From Phellopilus nigrolimitatus (lineage: Eukaryota > Basidiomycota > Agaricomycetes > Hymenochaetales > Hymenochaetaceae): DNA of 64,000 bases. Positions 30,797 to 42,216 of the stretch are shown here, piece by piece (positions within the stretch are counted from its first letter, which is position 1; the number at the start of each line of letters is the position of its first letter). Location of the stretch: contig JAJOHG010000016.1 in assembly GCA_021029095.1 (NCBI GenBank), positions 620,001 through 684,000 on the forward strand, written 5' to 3'. The notes under the pieces are model-generated. The model had not been told where the DNA came from, did no database searches, and was given only the letters and a program-made list of their open reading frames with translations. The position numbers were made by a program, and so were the translations under genes.

Positions 30797-33480
30797 GTAC
30801 CTGGAAGCCTCAAGATATGGACATATCTTCGCCTCGGGGTCAAACGACCATATCTTTGCAAGTAGACATCGGATGGCTCTGTAACTTGGTAGGTGTGTGG
30901 GGGGACATGTCCCACACAGCCTGAAGCAGGTAGATCGCGGATTTGCTTGCATCGTCGCCGTTGGTAGGCCGAGGTCAACAGGGTCACTTTAGAGCTGGGT
31001 CAAAGACGTCCTCAGATGTAGGAAGGGTGAATTCTCTCAATGTTTCTCATGGGGTCTGTCGGGGATAATGTTAGGGAAAGAATGTTGGTTATTGTTGTTG
31101 GGTTTTGTGTCTTGCTCGCTGTGGAGGAGCATTTGACCCCGATTTTGGGCTTTTTTGGGGGTCAAATGGGGTCAAAGGCTTTGTATGCAGCTCGTTTCGT
31201 TCAATACTTTGCCAGATTGTGGGTATTAGTATCCCGGAAGGTTTCTATAAGGTGCGGAAGCCATCAGATCATCCTGTGATTTTGTGATCGCCGTTGACCC
31301 ACAATGACCAGCCTTTTTGGGGGTCAATTGGTGCCCACTGGCTCAAAACAAGCCGGATTCTTCTGATACTTTGTACATATTCTGTGTACAGTAGTACACA
31401 TTTTTACATGAATTTGGTTCAGTTCCTGGGGATGCAGAAGCATTAATAATGAATTTATTTGAATTTATATCGGTTTTCTATCAGGTCAAACAGTGAAAAA
31501 ATATGTACAATTGTCTATTGTTGATGCAGAGCTCTGTGGTGATGGATATAGGTGTGTCTCTATGTTAACAAGGTGTGAGGATATGTAGCTTGTGTGTCCG
31601 TAGTGTAGATGTCGAGCTAGAGGCCGACGAATGGATTTCTGTCCAAATCGGGAAGTGCTTTCCCAGGCAAAAAAACGGCGCGCCGGTTTTTTTCCTCAGT
31701 TTGGCTTGAAATGTCCCAAAGGAATGAGCCCATAATTCTGCAGGGAATGACCATGTCATCCTGTAATTTTGCAGACATGTAGGGTAGCCTGTAATGTATG
31801 GTTTTCTGCAGGCAAATGCCAAATTAAGTCGCACCCTCGTCGTCGCCGTGCCGAGGTCATGTGGGACTGTTACCGTTGTCTGGGTACATTTCAAGTGCGA
31901 ATTTTCTTGTTGCCTCACATGGGGTATGTCGATTATAACATTATGGAAGTATTGTATGAGAAGGTGGATGGGTTTTATGTCTTGTTCAGTGTGTAATGGC
32001 ATTTGACCCCAATTTTTGGCTGTGTTGGGGAATTAAATGAGGTCAATGCCTCTGTAAGCGGCTCGTTCGACCCGGGAGTTTGCAAGAATGTGGGTATTAG
32101 TGTCCTGGAAGGTTTGTTGAAGGTGCAGAAGGTGTTGAGGCATCTGTAGAATGTATGACCTCTGTTGACCCACTGTGACCTGGTTTGTTCGGGGTCAAAT
32201 GGGGTCAACGGACTCAACTCAAGTCATATCCTTTGGAGTTTTTGTACATATGTTCTGGATAGTGGTATCCAAGTTTCTTAGAAGTTGCTTTATCCATTAG
32301 TGAAGCAAGAGCATTAATTCAGGCTTTATGTCGATTTTCTATCAGGTCAAACGGTGAAATAGGTATGTAAAATTGTCTATTGTTGATGCAGAGCTCTGTG
32401 GTGACGAATTTAGGCGTGTCTGTATGTTATCAAGCTGCTGTGACACGCAGCATGTGTGTCCGTGGTGTAGATGTCGAGCTAGATGCCGACGAATGGATTT
32501 CTGGCCAAATCGGGAAGTGCTTTCCCAGGCAAAAAAAAGGCGCGCCTTTTTTTTTCCCGAGTTTGCATCTGGCCGTCCCAATGAGTAGGTTCGTATCTTT
32601 GCAGGAATTTGTCCGAAAATTCTGTAACTTGGTGGATTTGTGAAGGGAAGTGTCCCGCCTAACTTCCGTACGATAGATTTCGAATTTAGATGTGTCCTCG
32701 TCGTCAACATGCTGAGGTCAGCATGGATGTTTTGGGCTTGGTCAAACAGGCCTGTGGACGTAGAAAGTAGGAATTTTCTCAATGTTTCTAGTGTGGTCTG
32801 TCTGGGATAATGCCAGGGAAGGCTTGTATGAGAAGGTGGATGGGTTTTATGTCTTGTTCAGTGTGTAATGGCATTTGACCCCGATTTTTGGTTGTGTTGG
32901 GGAATTAAATGAGGTCAATGCCTCTGTAAGCGGCTCGTTCGACCCGGGAGTTTGCAAGAATGTGGGTATTAGTGTCCTGGAAGGTTTGTTGAAGGTGCAG
33001 AAGGTGTTGAGGCATCTGGAGAACGTATGACCTCTGTTGACCCACTGTGACCTGGTTTGTTCGGGGTCAAACGGGGTCAACGGACTCAAACCAAGGCGTA
33101 ATCTTCGGAGTCTTTGTACATATGCTTTGGATAGTGATATCCATGTTTCTCAGAAGTTGTTTTATCCATTAGTGAAGCAAGAGTATTAATCCAGGCTTTA
33201 TGTCGATTTTCTATCAGGTCAAACGGTGAAATAAATATGTAAAATTCCACATTATTGATGCAGAGGTCTGTGGTGACGAATTTAGGCGTGTCTGTATGTT
33301 ATCAAGCTGCTGTGACACGTAGCTTGTGTGTCCGTAGTGTAGATGTCGAGCTAGAGGCCGACGAATGGATTTCTGTCCAAACCGGGAAGTGCTTTCCCAG
33401 GCAAAAAAACGGCGCGCCGTTTTTTTTCCCGAGTGTTACGTAACCTGGTCCAAACTGCGCATGCGCAGTTTGGCCCCGTA
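30797..33480. repeat. ~870-bp direct repeats (about 3 units) rich in GGGGTCAA motifs
   Basis: Two markers give the period. ATCAGGTCAAAC recurs at about 31480, 32341 and 33213, and GCATTTGACCCC at about 31129, 31999 and 32871. Units are similar but not identical. Each contains TTGACCC/GGGTCAA-type words and a palindrome around GGCGCGCC flanked by A and T runs. No coding frame of note. A fourth partial unit lies at 36.57-37.2 kb, on the far side of the gene X remnant, suggesting that the gene block interrupts the array. Confidence 0.85.
33450..33473. repeat. 24-bp perfect palindrome at the end of the 870-bp array
   Basis: The sequence CCAAACTGCGCA followed by its exact reverse complement. It sits just after the GGCGCGCC palindrome and the shared GAGTGTTACGTAA, at the point where the 870-bp repeat gives way to gene X sequence. 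Confidence 0.85.
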
Positions 33481-33954
33481 TTACATAACCCAATTGTTAT
33501 GTCAGCATGACCTCTGCCAGCATCACTGCCCTTCTTCTTCAAGTCTATTTTTTTTTGTTAGCCTTCGCTGTCCCCCAACCCGACGAGTGATCGGCCTTCG
33601 GGTTTGACATCGCAGGTGTTTGGTGTAACCCGTAGCGACGAGCTCTAGGCTCACATACTGGTTTTAGGACGGTGTCGGTTGGTGCACATCCCTCCATAGT
33701 AAGCAAACAATGTACATCTACTTGCTATTTTCCTCATACAAAGTACAGCCTGTGATTACGTTGCAATACACACCTTTGAAGAATCAACGACAATTCGGCC
33801 GCATCGTGTCGCGCTACTTGATGGACGGGTTCTTGTTGAGGCAAATGCGTGGTAGGAGGGCAGAAACTTATGTGCGTGGCAAAATCATTTGAATGTGAGC
33901 GACGACACTGAGCGAGCGCGCATTGCCTAGTCGCCGGTAGCGCAGCGGCCGTAC

Positions 33955-36530
33955 TTGTGCTGCCGAACCTCTTGTCCACCGACACCGTCGCTCTCAACTG
34001 CCATACTCGACACTGACCAAACAACTCGATTGCAGTGTCTGACATCACATCTCCGCCTCCCGCTGCTCAACTCGCTCACCCCATTTCAGATACCTGTCTT
34101 CGACCTCGCCGCACATCCGGGTCATTTTCACCTGCGACGGCAGCCTGGAGCGCCTTGTCCGACTCCTGCGCGATTTTTGTCTCTCCTCATTATCGCCAGA
34201 GTACCCCTCCGCCCCATCTACGGCCTGTCGCCTTCTGGACTTCCTCGCCCGTCGCCCACTCCGACTCTCAATCCCAAGTCCTTTGAGCAGCACGCCGCAT
34301 ACCGTTTTTCGCTCGTATTTCAGAGCGTCTCTAATGTCCGCGTACGGGAGTTGGAGCCCATTCGGAGTCGTGTCGTGCAGGCGGGCACGCTAGAGGTCGT
34401 CGGCAGCGTTCTTGAGGCCTGGCTCGCGTCGCTGGGCTTTGCTGTTGGTCCGAGTGCGAGGGCGAGCGGCATCCAGCGCGAGACCCGCGGACAAAGACAG
34501 TTCAGGCGGCAGCAGCAGCTCGCTCGAGAAGGCACATGAGCTCGCCTGCCATCTTGCGCGAGGACGGTCTTTCGCGATTGCCGAGGTGAGTTCGATTTCT
34601 TGACTTTCTTCGGGCTTACTCATCTGACGCCGCCCTAAGGACGAGCAGCTTCGGATGCGGAGACGACGGTGTCAACGAACACTTTTGCAAACACTACGCG
34701 ACTGGGCTCTAGGACGCCGACGCCGTCTGCGTCGACATCGCGACCGGACACGGAGACTGAGGATGATGCGGATGTTGAGATGGAGACGTCGATGATGCAT
34801 GATGAGGACGCGGACAAGAGCATGCCGGCCCCACCATCCCTTTCACATCCACGACGGACTCGTCTCCGACTCGCCATCCCCAACGGAAGCAGGTGCCGCC
34901 TGTGTAGCCGTGGCCGGAGCTTCTGATACTGTCGACGTCGACCTCGATTCGCACATCATCATCAACACGAACGCGGCTGACGATGGCGTATCTGATCGGA
35001 TTGTGGCGCTCGACCAAAATTTCAACGACGACTTGACGATGGGCGCCCCGCCTGGTGCGCACGCGCGAATACCCTAATCCAGTCGTCGCGGAAAGTGCGA
35101 ATGCGGGTCAGCACGGAGCTCGCCTGCTCGCGGTTCCGCGGGCGGATCGAACCTCGACATAACCGAAGGCGGGTCGCGTGTCGGATAGGGTCAGAACGCC
35201 TAAGGCGACGGCGACAGCATGGAATGTGCGGTGGCCGGTGTCGGTGCTGCAAGTGGAATCGGGTCGGGAGGGCGCACGGTGTCGTCAGTTGCGCATGACA
35301 GGGTGGAGCATCGGTTGGCACGGAATAGAGAGTGCCAGTGACTTGCGTGCAAGCTATCGCATACTTCTCTGTTGCTCGGAACAATGGTACATCGGTGAGT
35401 TAATATTCAGTTGGTTTTCTATTGAAATCTAAATGTCTCATTTTGCTTTCGAACATAAATTGCTTCGGAGTTCGCAAGGCCGCGAGGAGCAAGCGGGTAC
35501 GGTCATGCTCGCGTTGCGGGTTTGCACAGCCCCAACTCAAATACGACCGCACAGGCAAACCCTGTAACCTCGTTCTTTGGCACGGGAAACACTCTCGGCG
35601 GTCCGCCGGCGATGAGCTTGTCGATCCCTATTATTCTGCGGCGGCGCACAGCAGCCGCAGCCGCAGGACCATCACCGATAACAACAACACCATTCTCAGT
35701 GAATCATGCAGTTCCACACTCAATGGCGCCTGCATCATGGAATGCCTCCCCTTCCGCCAACCCGGCCCTGAACGTGTTCTCGGCGGAGAAACAGGTAACC
35801 ATCCTCAGCTTCCTGTCGGCGGTCGGATGTCTGAGGCGGAAGTGCTGGCGGACGACGGGGTGGGGGTACGTCGCTGCGCTGGATGCGGATACCGCGACGT
35901 TCGAGCCCAGACGGGTGGTAGAGTGGATGTGGACGGGGGAACGGCACTGCCGGATCGAATCCAGGCTCAGGAGGTGTGGGATCGTCGGGCGCGTGCACGC
36001 ATATTGCCGTCGCGAGTTGCTTCGAGTTCGCGTACAGATGCAAGTGGAGACGACATGGTCTCGATTTTGCTCGTGCACCATCCTCTCGAGCTCGCGCGGA
36101 CCGCTACGCACGGCAACACAAGCCGCCGAATCGGTGGCGGCATGAGTACGGTCTACTGCAACAGCAATAGCAACAACACCGACAGCCGTCGCCGCAACAG
36201 CAACAGCAGCAACCCCCGCCGCCGCATAAGCAAACATCGTCGTCGCCGCCGTCCATGTGTGCTCAACCGCCCAGTCGAAGGGCGCTGCGCTACACGCCTG
36301 CGCACTGGCACGGCCATCTAAACCGCAGCTGCGCGTGCGCGCGTACTCGATTCGCGTCTGCTCGCCCGCTGGCACCGTCTCTCGCCCCGCAAATCCACCC
36401 ACGCGGCACCGGAGGCCCGTACGTCGCGCTCGGGTTCGACAAGAACGGGTGTTTAATCGACGCACTAGAGAGAGACAAAGAGGGCGGCGGCGGCGTGCTC
36501 ATGGTACGTACACCCGACCTTTCTTCCAAT
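33955..36530 (+). pseudogene. Decayed conserved fungal gene 'X', copy 1 (unassigned helical-repeat-like protein)
   Basis: Not assigned to a named family. Frames on the plus strand give TSPHIRVIFTCDGSLERLV, RLLRDFCLS, then SFEQHAAYRFSLVFQSVSNV, SRVVQAGTLEVVGSVLEAWL and RETRGQRQFRRQQQL, an alpha-helical armadillo-like start. Acidic/Ser-rich sequence follows (TETEDDADVEMETS, 34.7 kb; IINTNAADDGVSD, 35.0 kb) and later VFSAEKQVTILSFLSAVG (35.8 kb). The reading shifts frame repeatedly and has stops. Copies at 44.0-46.3 kb and 57.5-58.7 kb share the same blocks with different lesions, which shows they derive from one gene. Repeats flank it on both sides. The copies look like duplications of a widely conserved basidiomycete gene, but the function is unknown to me. 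Confidence 0.55.
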
Positions 36531-36569
36531 GAATGAAAAATACTGACGTGCTAAGTTAGGGTTGCATTA

Positions 36570-37250
36570 ATTCAGGCTTTATATCAGGTCGAACGGCGAA
36601 ATCAATATGTACAATTGTCTATTGTTGATGCAGAGGTCTGTGGTGACGAATTTAGGTGTGTCTCTATGTTAGCAAATTGTGAGGATATGTAGCTTGTGTG
36701 TCCGTAGTGTAGATGTTGAGCTAGAGGCCGATGAATGGATTTCTGGCCAAATCGGGAAGTGCTTTCCCAGGCAAAAAAACGGCGCGCCGTTTTTTTGCCC
36801 GGAGTGTTACGTAATCTGAGGCCAGTTCAAACAAGCCTGTGGACGTAGGAAGCCGGAATTTTCTCGATGTTTCCCGTGTTATCTGTCTGGGATAATGCCA
36901 TGGAGGGATTGTATGAGAAGGTGGATGAGTTTTGTGTCTTGCTCGCTGTGTAAGTGCATTTGACTCTGTTTTGGCTGTGTTGGGGATTAAATGAGGTCAA
37001 TGCCTTTGTATGCATCTCGTTCCACCCGTACCTTCTCTAGAATGTGGGGCTTAGTGCTCAGGACGGTTTTTTGAATTTGTAGATGCCACCGGGTCTCTTG
37101 GTGATCGTATGTCCTCTGATGACCCATTATGATCTGGTTTTTCCGGGTTCAAATGGGGTCACCAGGCTCAAATAAAGGCATATTCTTCTGAAGTTTTGTA
37201 TGTACGCTCTGAATATTGATATATATGTTTCTATAAAGCTACTCTAGTCC
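36570..37250. repeat. Fourth, isolated unit of the ~870-bp repeat family
   Basis: Carries the same markers as the 31-33.5 kb array (ATCAGGTCGAACGGCGAAAT, GTGCATTTGACTC, GGGGATTAAATGAGGTCAAT). Its GGCGCGCC palindrome is the longest of the family, 28 bp perfect at 36771-36798. It continues with AGTGTTACGTAA, also seen at 33.43 kb. Confidence 0.8.
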
Positions 37251-37329
37251 TATCTATCGAATGTACTCTGGAGGCCCCCCCTCCAGGCTCAAAATTGTGA
37301 GCCCCCTTAAAAGGAAATTTTTCCCATAA

Positions 37330-37520
37330 AAGGGAGGCTCAAAAGGTTCTCACGGTGGGCTCAAAAGGCTCAAAAGATTCTCGCGATGGGCTCAAAAGGC
37401 TCAAAAAAGGCTCAAAACATTCTCGCGACGGGCTCAAAGGGCTCAAAACATTCCCACAATGGGCTCAAAAGGCTCAAAATGTTCCCACAGTGGGCTCAAA
37501 AGACTCCAAAAGGCTGAACA
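37330..37520. repeat. GGGCTCAAAAGGCTCAAAA minisatellite
   Basis: About six imperfect ~30-bp units built from GGGCTCAAAAGGCTCAAAA plus an ATTCTCGCGA- or TTCCCACAATG-like spacer. Flanking sequence at 37.27-37.33 kb already contains the CTCAAAA word. Simple tandem slippage repeat; no coding role apparent. Confidence 0.8.
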
Positions 37521-37599
37521 TTCCCACACCTTGGCTCCAGAAATTCTCAGCTTGTCTCTGACTTCTTCAAAGTTGAATAGATGTAACAAAGACATTAGA

Positions 37600-38345
37600 A
37601 GCTGAATAACTTTCCAACCACAAAAGCTGTGCTTCTGCTGCTTTCATATTCATGTTCAGCTCGAAATTTCGATCTAGAAACATGCTTTATCTCATGCATT
37701 CACTCAGTTTTCCTTGACTGCACACTCGACGCGTACTGCTAACGTCATTTTGCGCTTTCTCAACAACAAGTGCATTTCTTGTCTGATTCTTTTCAAATTT
37801 TGTGAGAACATGTCATCATATCCCACCCACATATCCCACCAAATTTGAGTATCTTATGCTCAGTTCCCCAATTCCGATTCCACAAACAGTGGTCTTGGAT
37901 TGCGTTCCGCATAGCTCTCAAGATTCAAAGACGACAGCTACTGTTTTGGACAGATTCTGTTGAGATTCAGAGGGAACATGATCTGACATGATCCAAATGC
38001 ATTCCACATGATTCTGACAACCAAAGAAACAAATCCATTTTTGTTCCCCCGATATCCGGACTGGAGTGGCGAAAGCCGGTGGTGAGTGAATTACGAGCCA
38101 CAAACATAGACGTATCATGTGATCCGAAGATTTTCATACTTGCCATGAGCATCGTCACAATCATCCATGCTCCAATACTGTCTGTGACAGCTACAACTCA
38201 CCCAACACAAATTGATTTGCAGGCAAAGTTGAAAATCCCGGTTCAGAGACAAACAAGCGTAAAAAGATCAGTTCTGCTCCAATTCATTTGAAACTCGGTG
38301 AGACCATGATTCCAGATACTACAAGCATGTCCAACTATCTATCGA
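37600..38345. repeat. Diverged single-copy relative of the 475-bp repeat
   Basis: Shares with the array, in the same order, TTCAGCTCGAAATTTCGATC, CAAATCCATTTTTGTTCCCC, CGATATCCG, CATAGACGT, ACAACTCACCCAACACAA and TTCATTTGAAACTCGG, with substitutions and extra sequence. It shows that the 475-bp unit belongs to a dispersed family. Confidence 0.7.
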
Positions 38346-38640
38346 ATTATATATGGTTTTTTACCGGGGGGTGCTGGTTAGGGCAAGGCCTCTGGGGTTC
38401 AGTTAACTAAAAGGGAAATATTCCCAGGGAAGTATATAGTCTGTTACAGTGACAAAAAGCGGCTTTTTGTAACATATATGTGACATATATACTATTATAC
38501 GTGTTTATGTAATTCTAATAGTTACTTTGTAACAAGCCAAATCACACTATGGTGACTTGTAAGTAGTCTGCAAGTGCGGGTTGAAGGAATCATAGTCCAT
38601 GGCCAAATACCAGAGAGGGACACGCACAATTGGATAAAGT
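38346..38640. other. A/T-rich spacer
   Basis: A/T-rich sequence with short alternating TATATG/GTAACA words and no coding frame. No inverted-repeat element boundary could be placed. Confidence 0.3.
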
Positions 38641-39900
38641 CTAGCACGACTCCCTGGAGCCCGTGGGTGCCTTTGACCCGACCCGGACTGCAGACCGGTA
38701 TTCATGGATCAACGTGGACGGGTGGCCCATGGGAAACAGGTCTTCGCAGCTCAGGGTCGAGAATTTGCATCAACATGCTGGTAGATCACACAGGTTTTCA
38801 AGACAAAGTAGCAGCATTATATAAAGTTGTATATTGTATGTATGTATGGTATGTATGGTAAATGTAAAGTAAATTTACACCTGCAGTGTTGCCGGACAAG
38901 AACTCGTAGTCCATGTCCGACAAGCTCGAGAACGAGGACAGGTCGTCGTCGATAATGCTCGAGCCTGTCTCCGCTTTCTTCGCCTTCTGCGGAGACGGTG
39001 GCTTGTCCTTCGCCGCATGCCCGCTTCAACGGCGAGCGGTGCACGTCATTGTCACTGCTGCCCGCAGTGCTCGCACTCGCCGTCGACTCCGTATTGCAAT
39101 CCCCGAGCACTTCGTGCCGAACTTCGGCCCCTGGGCGACGGGTGGCTGCTGCTCCACAGGCAGGCCGTGCGCAGCGCATGACCGAGACGCTCGCAAGCAG
39201 ATCGAGGCTGCCTGCATCGCCGCGCCGCAGCTCACGGCTGATGCACATTAGGTCGTTCTAGCGCTCCTGGTTTTCGGCCTTGAGGCTCTTGAGCTTCAAG
39301 TGCGTGCGGTAGCGCTGGCCGTCCTTCTCGAACTCGAGCGGCCCACGCTAGAGCGCGACAAGCGCATCCACAAAGCTCGGCGTGAGGCGCGCCGGCAGGG
39401 CGGCGCGGCCTTCCTGGTGCGCGAGTGCGAGCTGAGCGCGGAGGACGGCCGCGACTGCACGAGGGACGGCATTGACTGGCGCTAAATGAGGTCGGCGAGG
39501 TCGGAGAGGGACGAGGTGTCGAGCGGTGTGCCACACGACGAGGACGTGTGCGGCTGTGGCTGCGCGATGTGGAAGGTGCTCTCGACCGGACCCTTCTACT
39601 GGGTGTGTGTCTTCATGGGTGCGACGGGTGACGCGCCGCCGCTCGCAGGCCAGGCCTCGCGCGGTCGATGAGCTGCCTGCTGTGTGCAGGCGCACTGGCC
39701 GCGTGTCCCACGACCCGTCTGCGCCTTCGAGTGTGGTGCCGGGCGTCGACGACAGGTCCTCGCCCTCGGCGCGTGGCAGGACCGGCGAGGGTGACAGCGT
39801 GTTGTACTGGGACTGGGCAAAATACAACAGGTACTCCGCGAAGTAGAGCAGCAGGCTCGCATCGCTGGACGCGGGCTGCTTTTGCACGTACGCGGGTGGG
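38640..39900 (-). pseudogene. Diverged second copy of the hAT subterminal region plus captured host gene
   Basis: The left edge (CCCGTGGGTGCC, GACCCGACCCGGACTGCAGA, 38.66-38.76 kb) matches the hAT left subterminal zone at 19.26-19.38 kb. It is followed in both places by the TATGTATG run and by the same minus-strand C-terminal exon (GLRVLVRQHC opposite to ACAAGCTCGAGAACGAGGAC). Further in, SFVDALVALQRGPLEFEKDG and LKLKSLKAENQER correspond to the 19.9-20.0 kb exon, then FAEYLLYFAQSQYN. No intact 19-bp terminal repeat was found, so this is either an old degraded element or a piece of the donor gene. Confidence 0.55.
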
Positions 39901-40300
39901 TACTCGGCGGAGAGGGCTTCCTCCAGACGTTCGCCGTTGTGAGCGACATCAAGAACAACATGTCCTGGGAGGACATTATACTCCTCGAGGTGCGCATGCG
40001 CTTCGAGAAAGAAGATGAGGACCGTTGTATGGCCGTGCTCGCCGAGCAGTCATGCGAGCGAGAGCACACACACGCGCCAGTCTCGTATGAGGGCATGGAC
40101 ACCGATCAGCCAGCACCAGCGCCATCGAAGAAGCCAAAGACGGCCGGTCCCGTTCGCAAAACGGCCAGTCAGAAGGCTTTAGAACTCAAAGTGAGGGAGA
40201 TCTGTGTGCTCGTTAAAGGTTTGCAGCACTAGGGCGACATTTGCCAGTGCTACGATGTTATCGTATGTTCAGTCAATTTGTACTACAAAGTAATGAACCT
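39900..40300 (+). pseudogene. CHD1: CHD1-like chromatin remodeller fragment (linker before SANT/SLIDE), plus strand
   Basis: The plus-strand frame to 40232 contains NNMSWEDIILLEVRMRFEKE, then PSKKPKTAGPVRKTASQKAL and ELKVREICVLVKGLQH. That matches the region of Chd1 between the helicase and the SANT/SLIDE DNA-binding unit. A stop follows, then GDICQCYDVIV in the same frame. Chd1 slides and spaces nucleosomes. The next part of the gene lies nearby on the opposite strand, so the gene has been split by an inversion. Confidence 0.5.
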
Positions 40301-40369
40301 AGTTTAGTATGGACGATTAATTATAGCTTAAGAGGAAAGTGAAGGCAGAGAATACGCACGTCCAGAGAT

Positions 40370-41200
40370 GACACTTCACCTTTCGACGTCTTCACCGGCC
40401 TACCTCTTAGTCTCGAGAGCATGGTCAATGCGGCGGCCAATGGCGGCCAGCGAGTCTTTGAGGATAGCGACCTTGTTGTCGCAAGGCATCTCTCAGCCTG
40501 ATGTCGTCAGTTGTTTCTATAAACAGTCAGTATCATAGAAAATGAACAATATAATGATTGATTACCAGCTGCTTCTTTACGGGCCTCAGCGCAGCTTCAT
40601 CCATAGATGGATAGTCGTCCAAAGAATCAGAGTCTGTGAAGGTCGGAGTTGGCCTGCGCTTTCGCCTCTGGTCTTTTTGGAACGCTCCCAGTTTCCGAAG
40701 TCGTAGATGTACGTGCCGACTAGGAGCATAGCGTCGTCCTTCGGGCCCCACCGGCCAGACCAGTTCAACGTGGGGCGGACGTTCTCAATTGGAAATCCAC
40801 ACGTGTAAAGATCAGGTAGTTCGCTGAGGTAGTCGAAGAGAATACGAAGCTCCCTATGCCGAGAAAGAACTTGCGGCGTCTGGGCGCACTGCTACTGCTG
40901 CGTGTCCTCGGGGGCCTGCGTGGGGCACGGGTGCACAAAGGGTGAAGAGTACGGGCGGGGTGATGCGTGCAAGAAGTCGTAATCGATGCGGACGGCATAC
41001 TGCAGCGGGCTCGGGGCATAGAGGCTCGCGGGCGGGGTGCAGTGCATCGAGAGCGACGGGGCGGGGGTGGGGGACATCCTCGTGGACCTGGCAGCGCGCC
41101 ACAGCGGGGGCCTGCTGCGCTGGCAACGGCGTGCTTGAGCGGGATGTGCAGCATTGGCAGAAAAATGAGAGTAGCGTACCTGACCTGAGAGGTTCTCAAA
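40370..41200 (-). pseudogene. CHD1: CHD1-like C-terminal fragment (SLIDE and CHDCT2 regions), minus strand
   Basis: Minus-strand frames read LFDYLSELPDLYTCGFPIEN, VRPTLNWSGRWGPKDDAMLL and VGTYIYDFGNWE (SANT/SLIDE-like), then PVKKQL and, after an intron-like gap near 40.50-40.56 kb, NKVAILKDSLAAIGRRIDH, typical of the Chd1 C-terminal helical domain (CHDCT2/DUF4208). A stop and frame changes disrupt it. Together with the plus-strand piece at 39.9-40.3 kb it gives two opposite-facing parts of one gene. Confidence 0.55.
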
Positions 41201-42140
41201 TGTCTCGAAGAAGTACGAGTAAGCAGTTAGTTAGGTTCCTTGTCCTCCGCGTGGAGGATACCGGGCTGGAGGTTAAGCTGGGATTGGAGGCATGGCGGGA
41301 AGTATATCGAGTTGGCGGCCGTGCGCGCCGAAGACAATGCAGCCTGCGGTTCTCGTCAGTCATAACCTCGCAATAAAAATGTACGCATGCATGCACACCG
41401 ACCTTGTTCTTTGACATATTCTAGATTGCCCGGTAGACCCTGCTCGACAACAGATGCACCTCCGTCGGTATCAGTTTGTCGTCCCAGCGTTTGGGCTCAG
41501 CCAGCAGGCTATAAGAAAAAGTGCCGGTTTATACTGGTTTGTTTCTAGTTGTCTGTTTCACAGCGAAGTGTCGGTTAGCAGCCAGATGCGATTTCAGAAG
41601 GGAAGGCGGCACGCACAACGCGACCAGCCGTGTTTCCAAACTATGTCCGAAGAGACGTGCTTCTCTGAGCATTCCCATTCAATATTCTCGCACACGACAC
41701 GCATCTGTGTATTGTTTGAGTTCGGGATGGGCATGAAGAAATCAAGCGAAGTCCAGAATAGAATACAGCACCTTCCGTCATTTTGTTGCTGTTGTGGCAT
41801 TTGTATCACGTATGCCCACTGCGCTTGGCCGTCTTCGCTTCTGCGAGAGAGGAGAGTAACCTGTGCGAGGCCGTTTGCATCACTGCTTCGCATTCAGCGA
41901 AACAACTCTCAGCCTGCAACACCGCAACACGAAAGACACGCACCTGTTGTTGCGATATAACCCACCGAGCTTGATGAGAGCTGTCTCCTGGTCCCGTAGA
42001 TTTTGCTCCAGATCAGCGAGCAAGCCCTTGTGTTGCTGCTGCTGCAGCCGAGTCCTTGTTGAGTTGGCACGCAGAACGTGACGTCCGTCATGATGTCAGA
42101 AAGTCAAAATTGATCGCCTGCCGGCACGACCCGAAAGTGA
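41201..42140 (-). other. Unassigned remnant with minus-strand frames
   Basis: Minus-strand frames at 41594..41893 (CILFWTSLDFFMPIPNSNN) and 41,960-42,075 (a Gln-rich then coiled-coil-like GLLADLEQNLRDQETALIKL) look like gene pieces, but I do not recognise them. Just before 42,141 comes a stretch (GACGTCCGTC, AGAAAGTCAAA, CCGGCACGACCCG) that recurs at 54.09-54.15 kb, also immediately left of an inverted repeat. Confidence 0.3.
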
Positions 42141-42216
42141 GCAAACATTACGACGCGCGTCGTCACGTTGGGAAAAAAAAATGATCACCCTCAACTTCGC
42201 TTCGACTTCGTCTCTG
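42141..42216 (+). repeat. Left ~76-bp inverted repeat
   Basis: Matches the reverse complement of 43599-43673 across the whole length, including the run of nine A's. The same sequence also starts the unit at 54158. Confidence 0.85.

Noticed and set aside
28802..37520. CRISPR-like array
   Set aside because: Direct repeats are long (475, 870, ~30 bp) without unique spacers or cas genes, and the window is eukaryotic.
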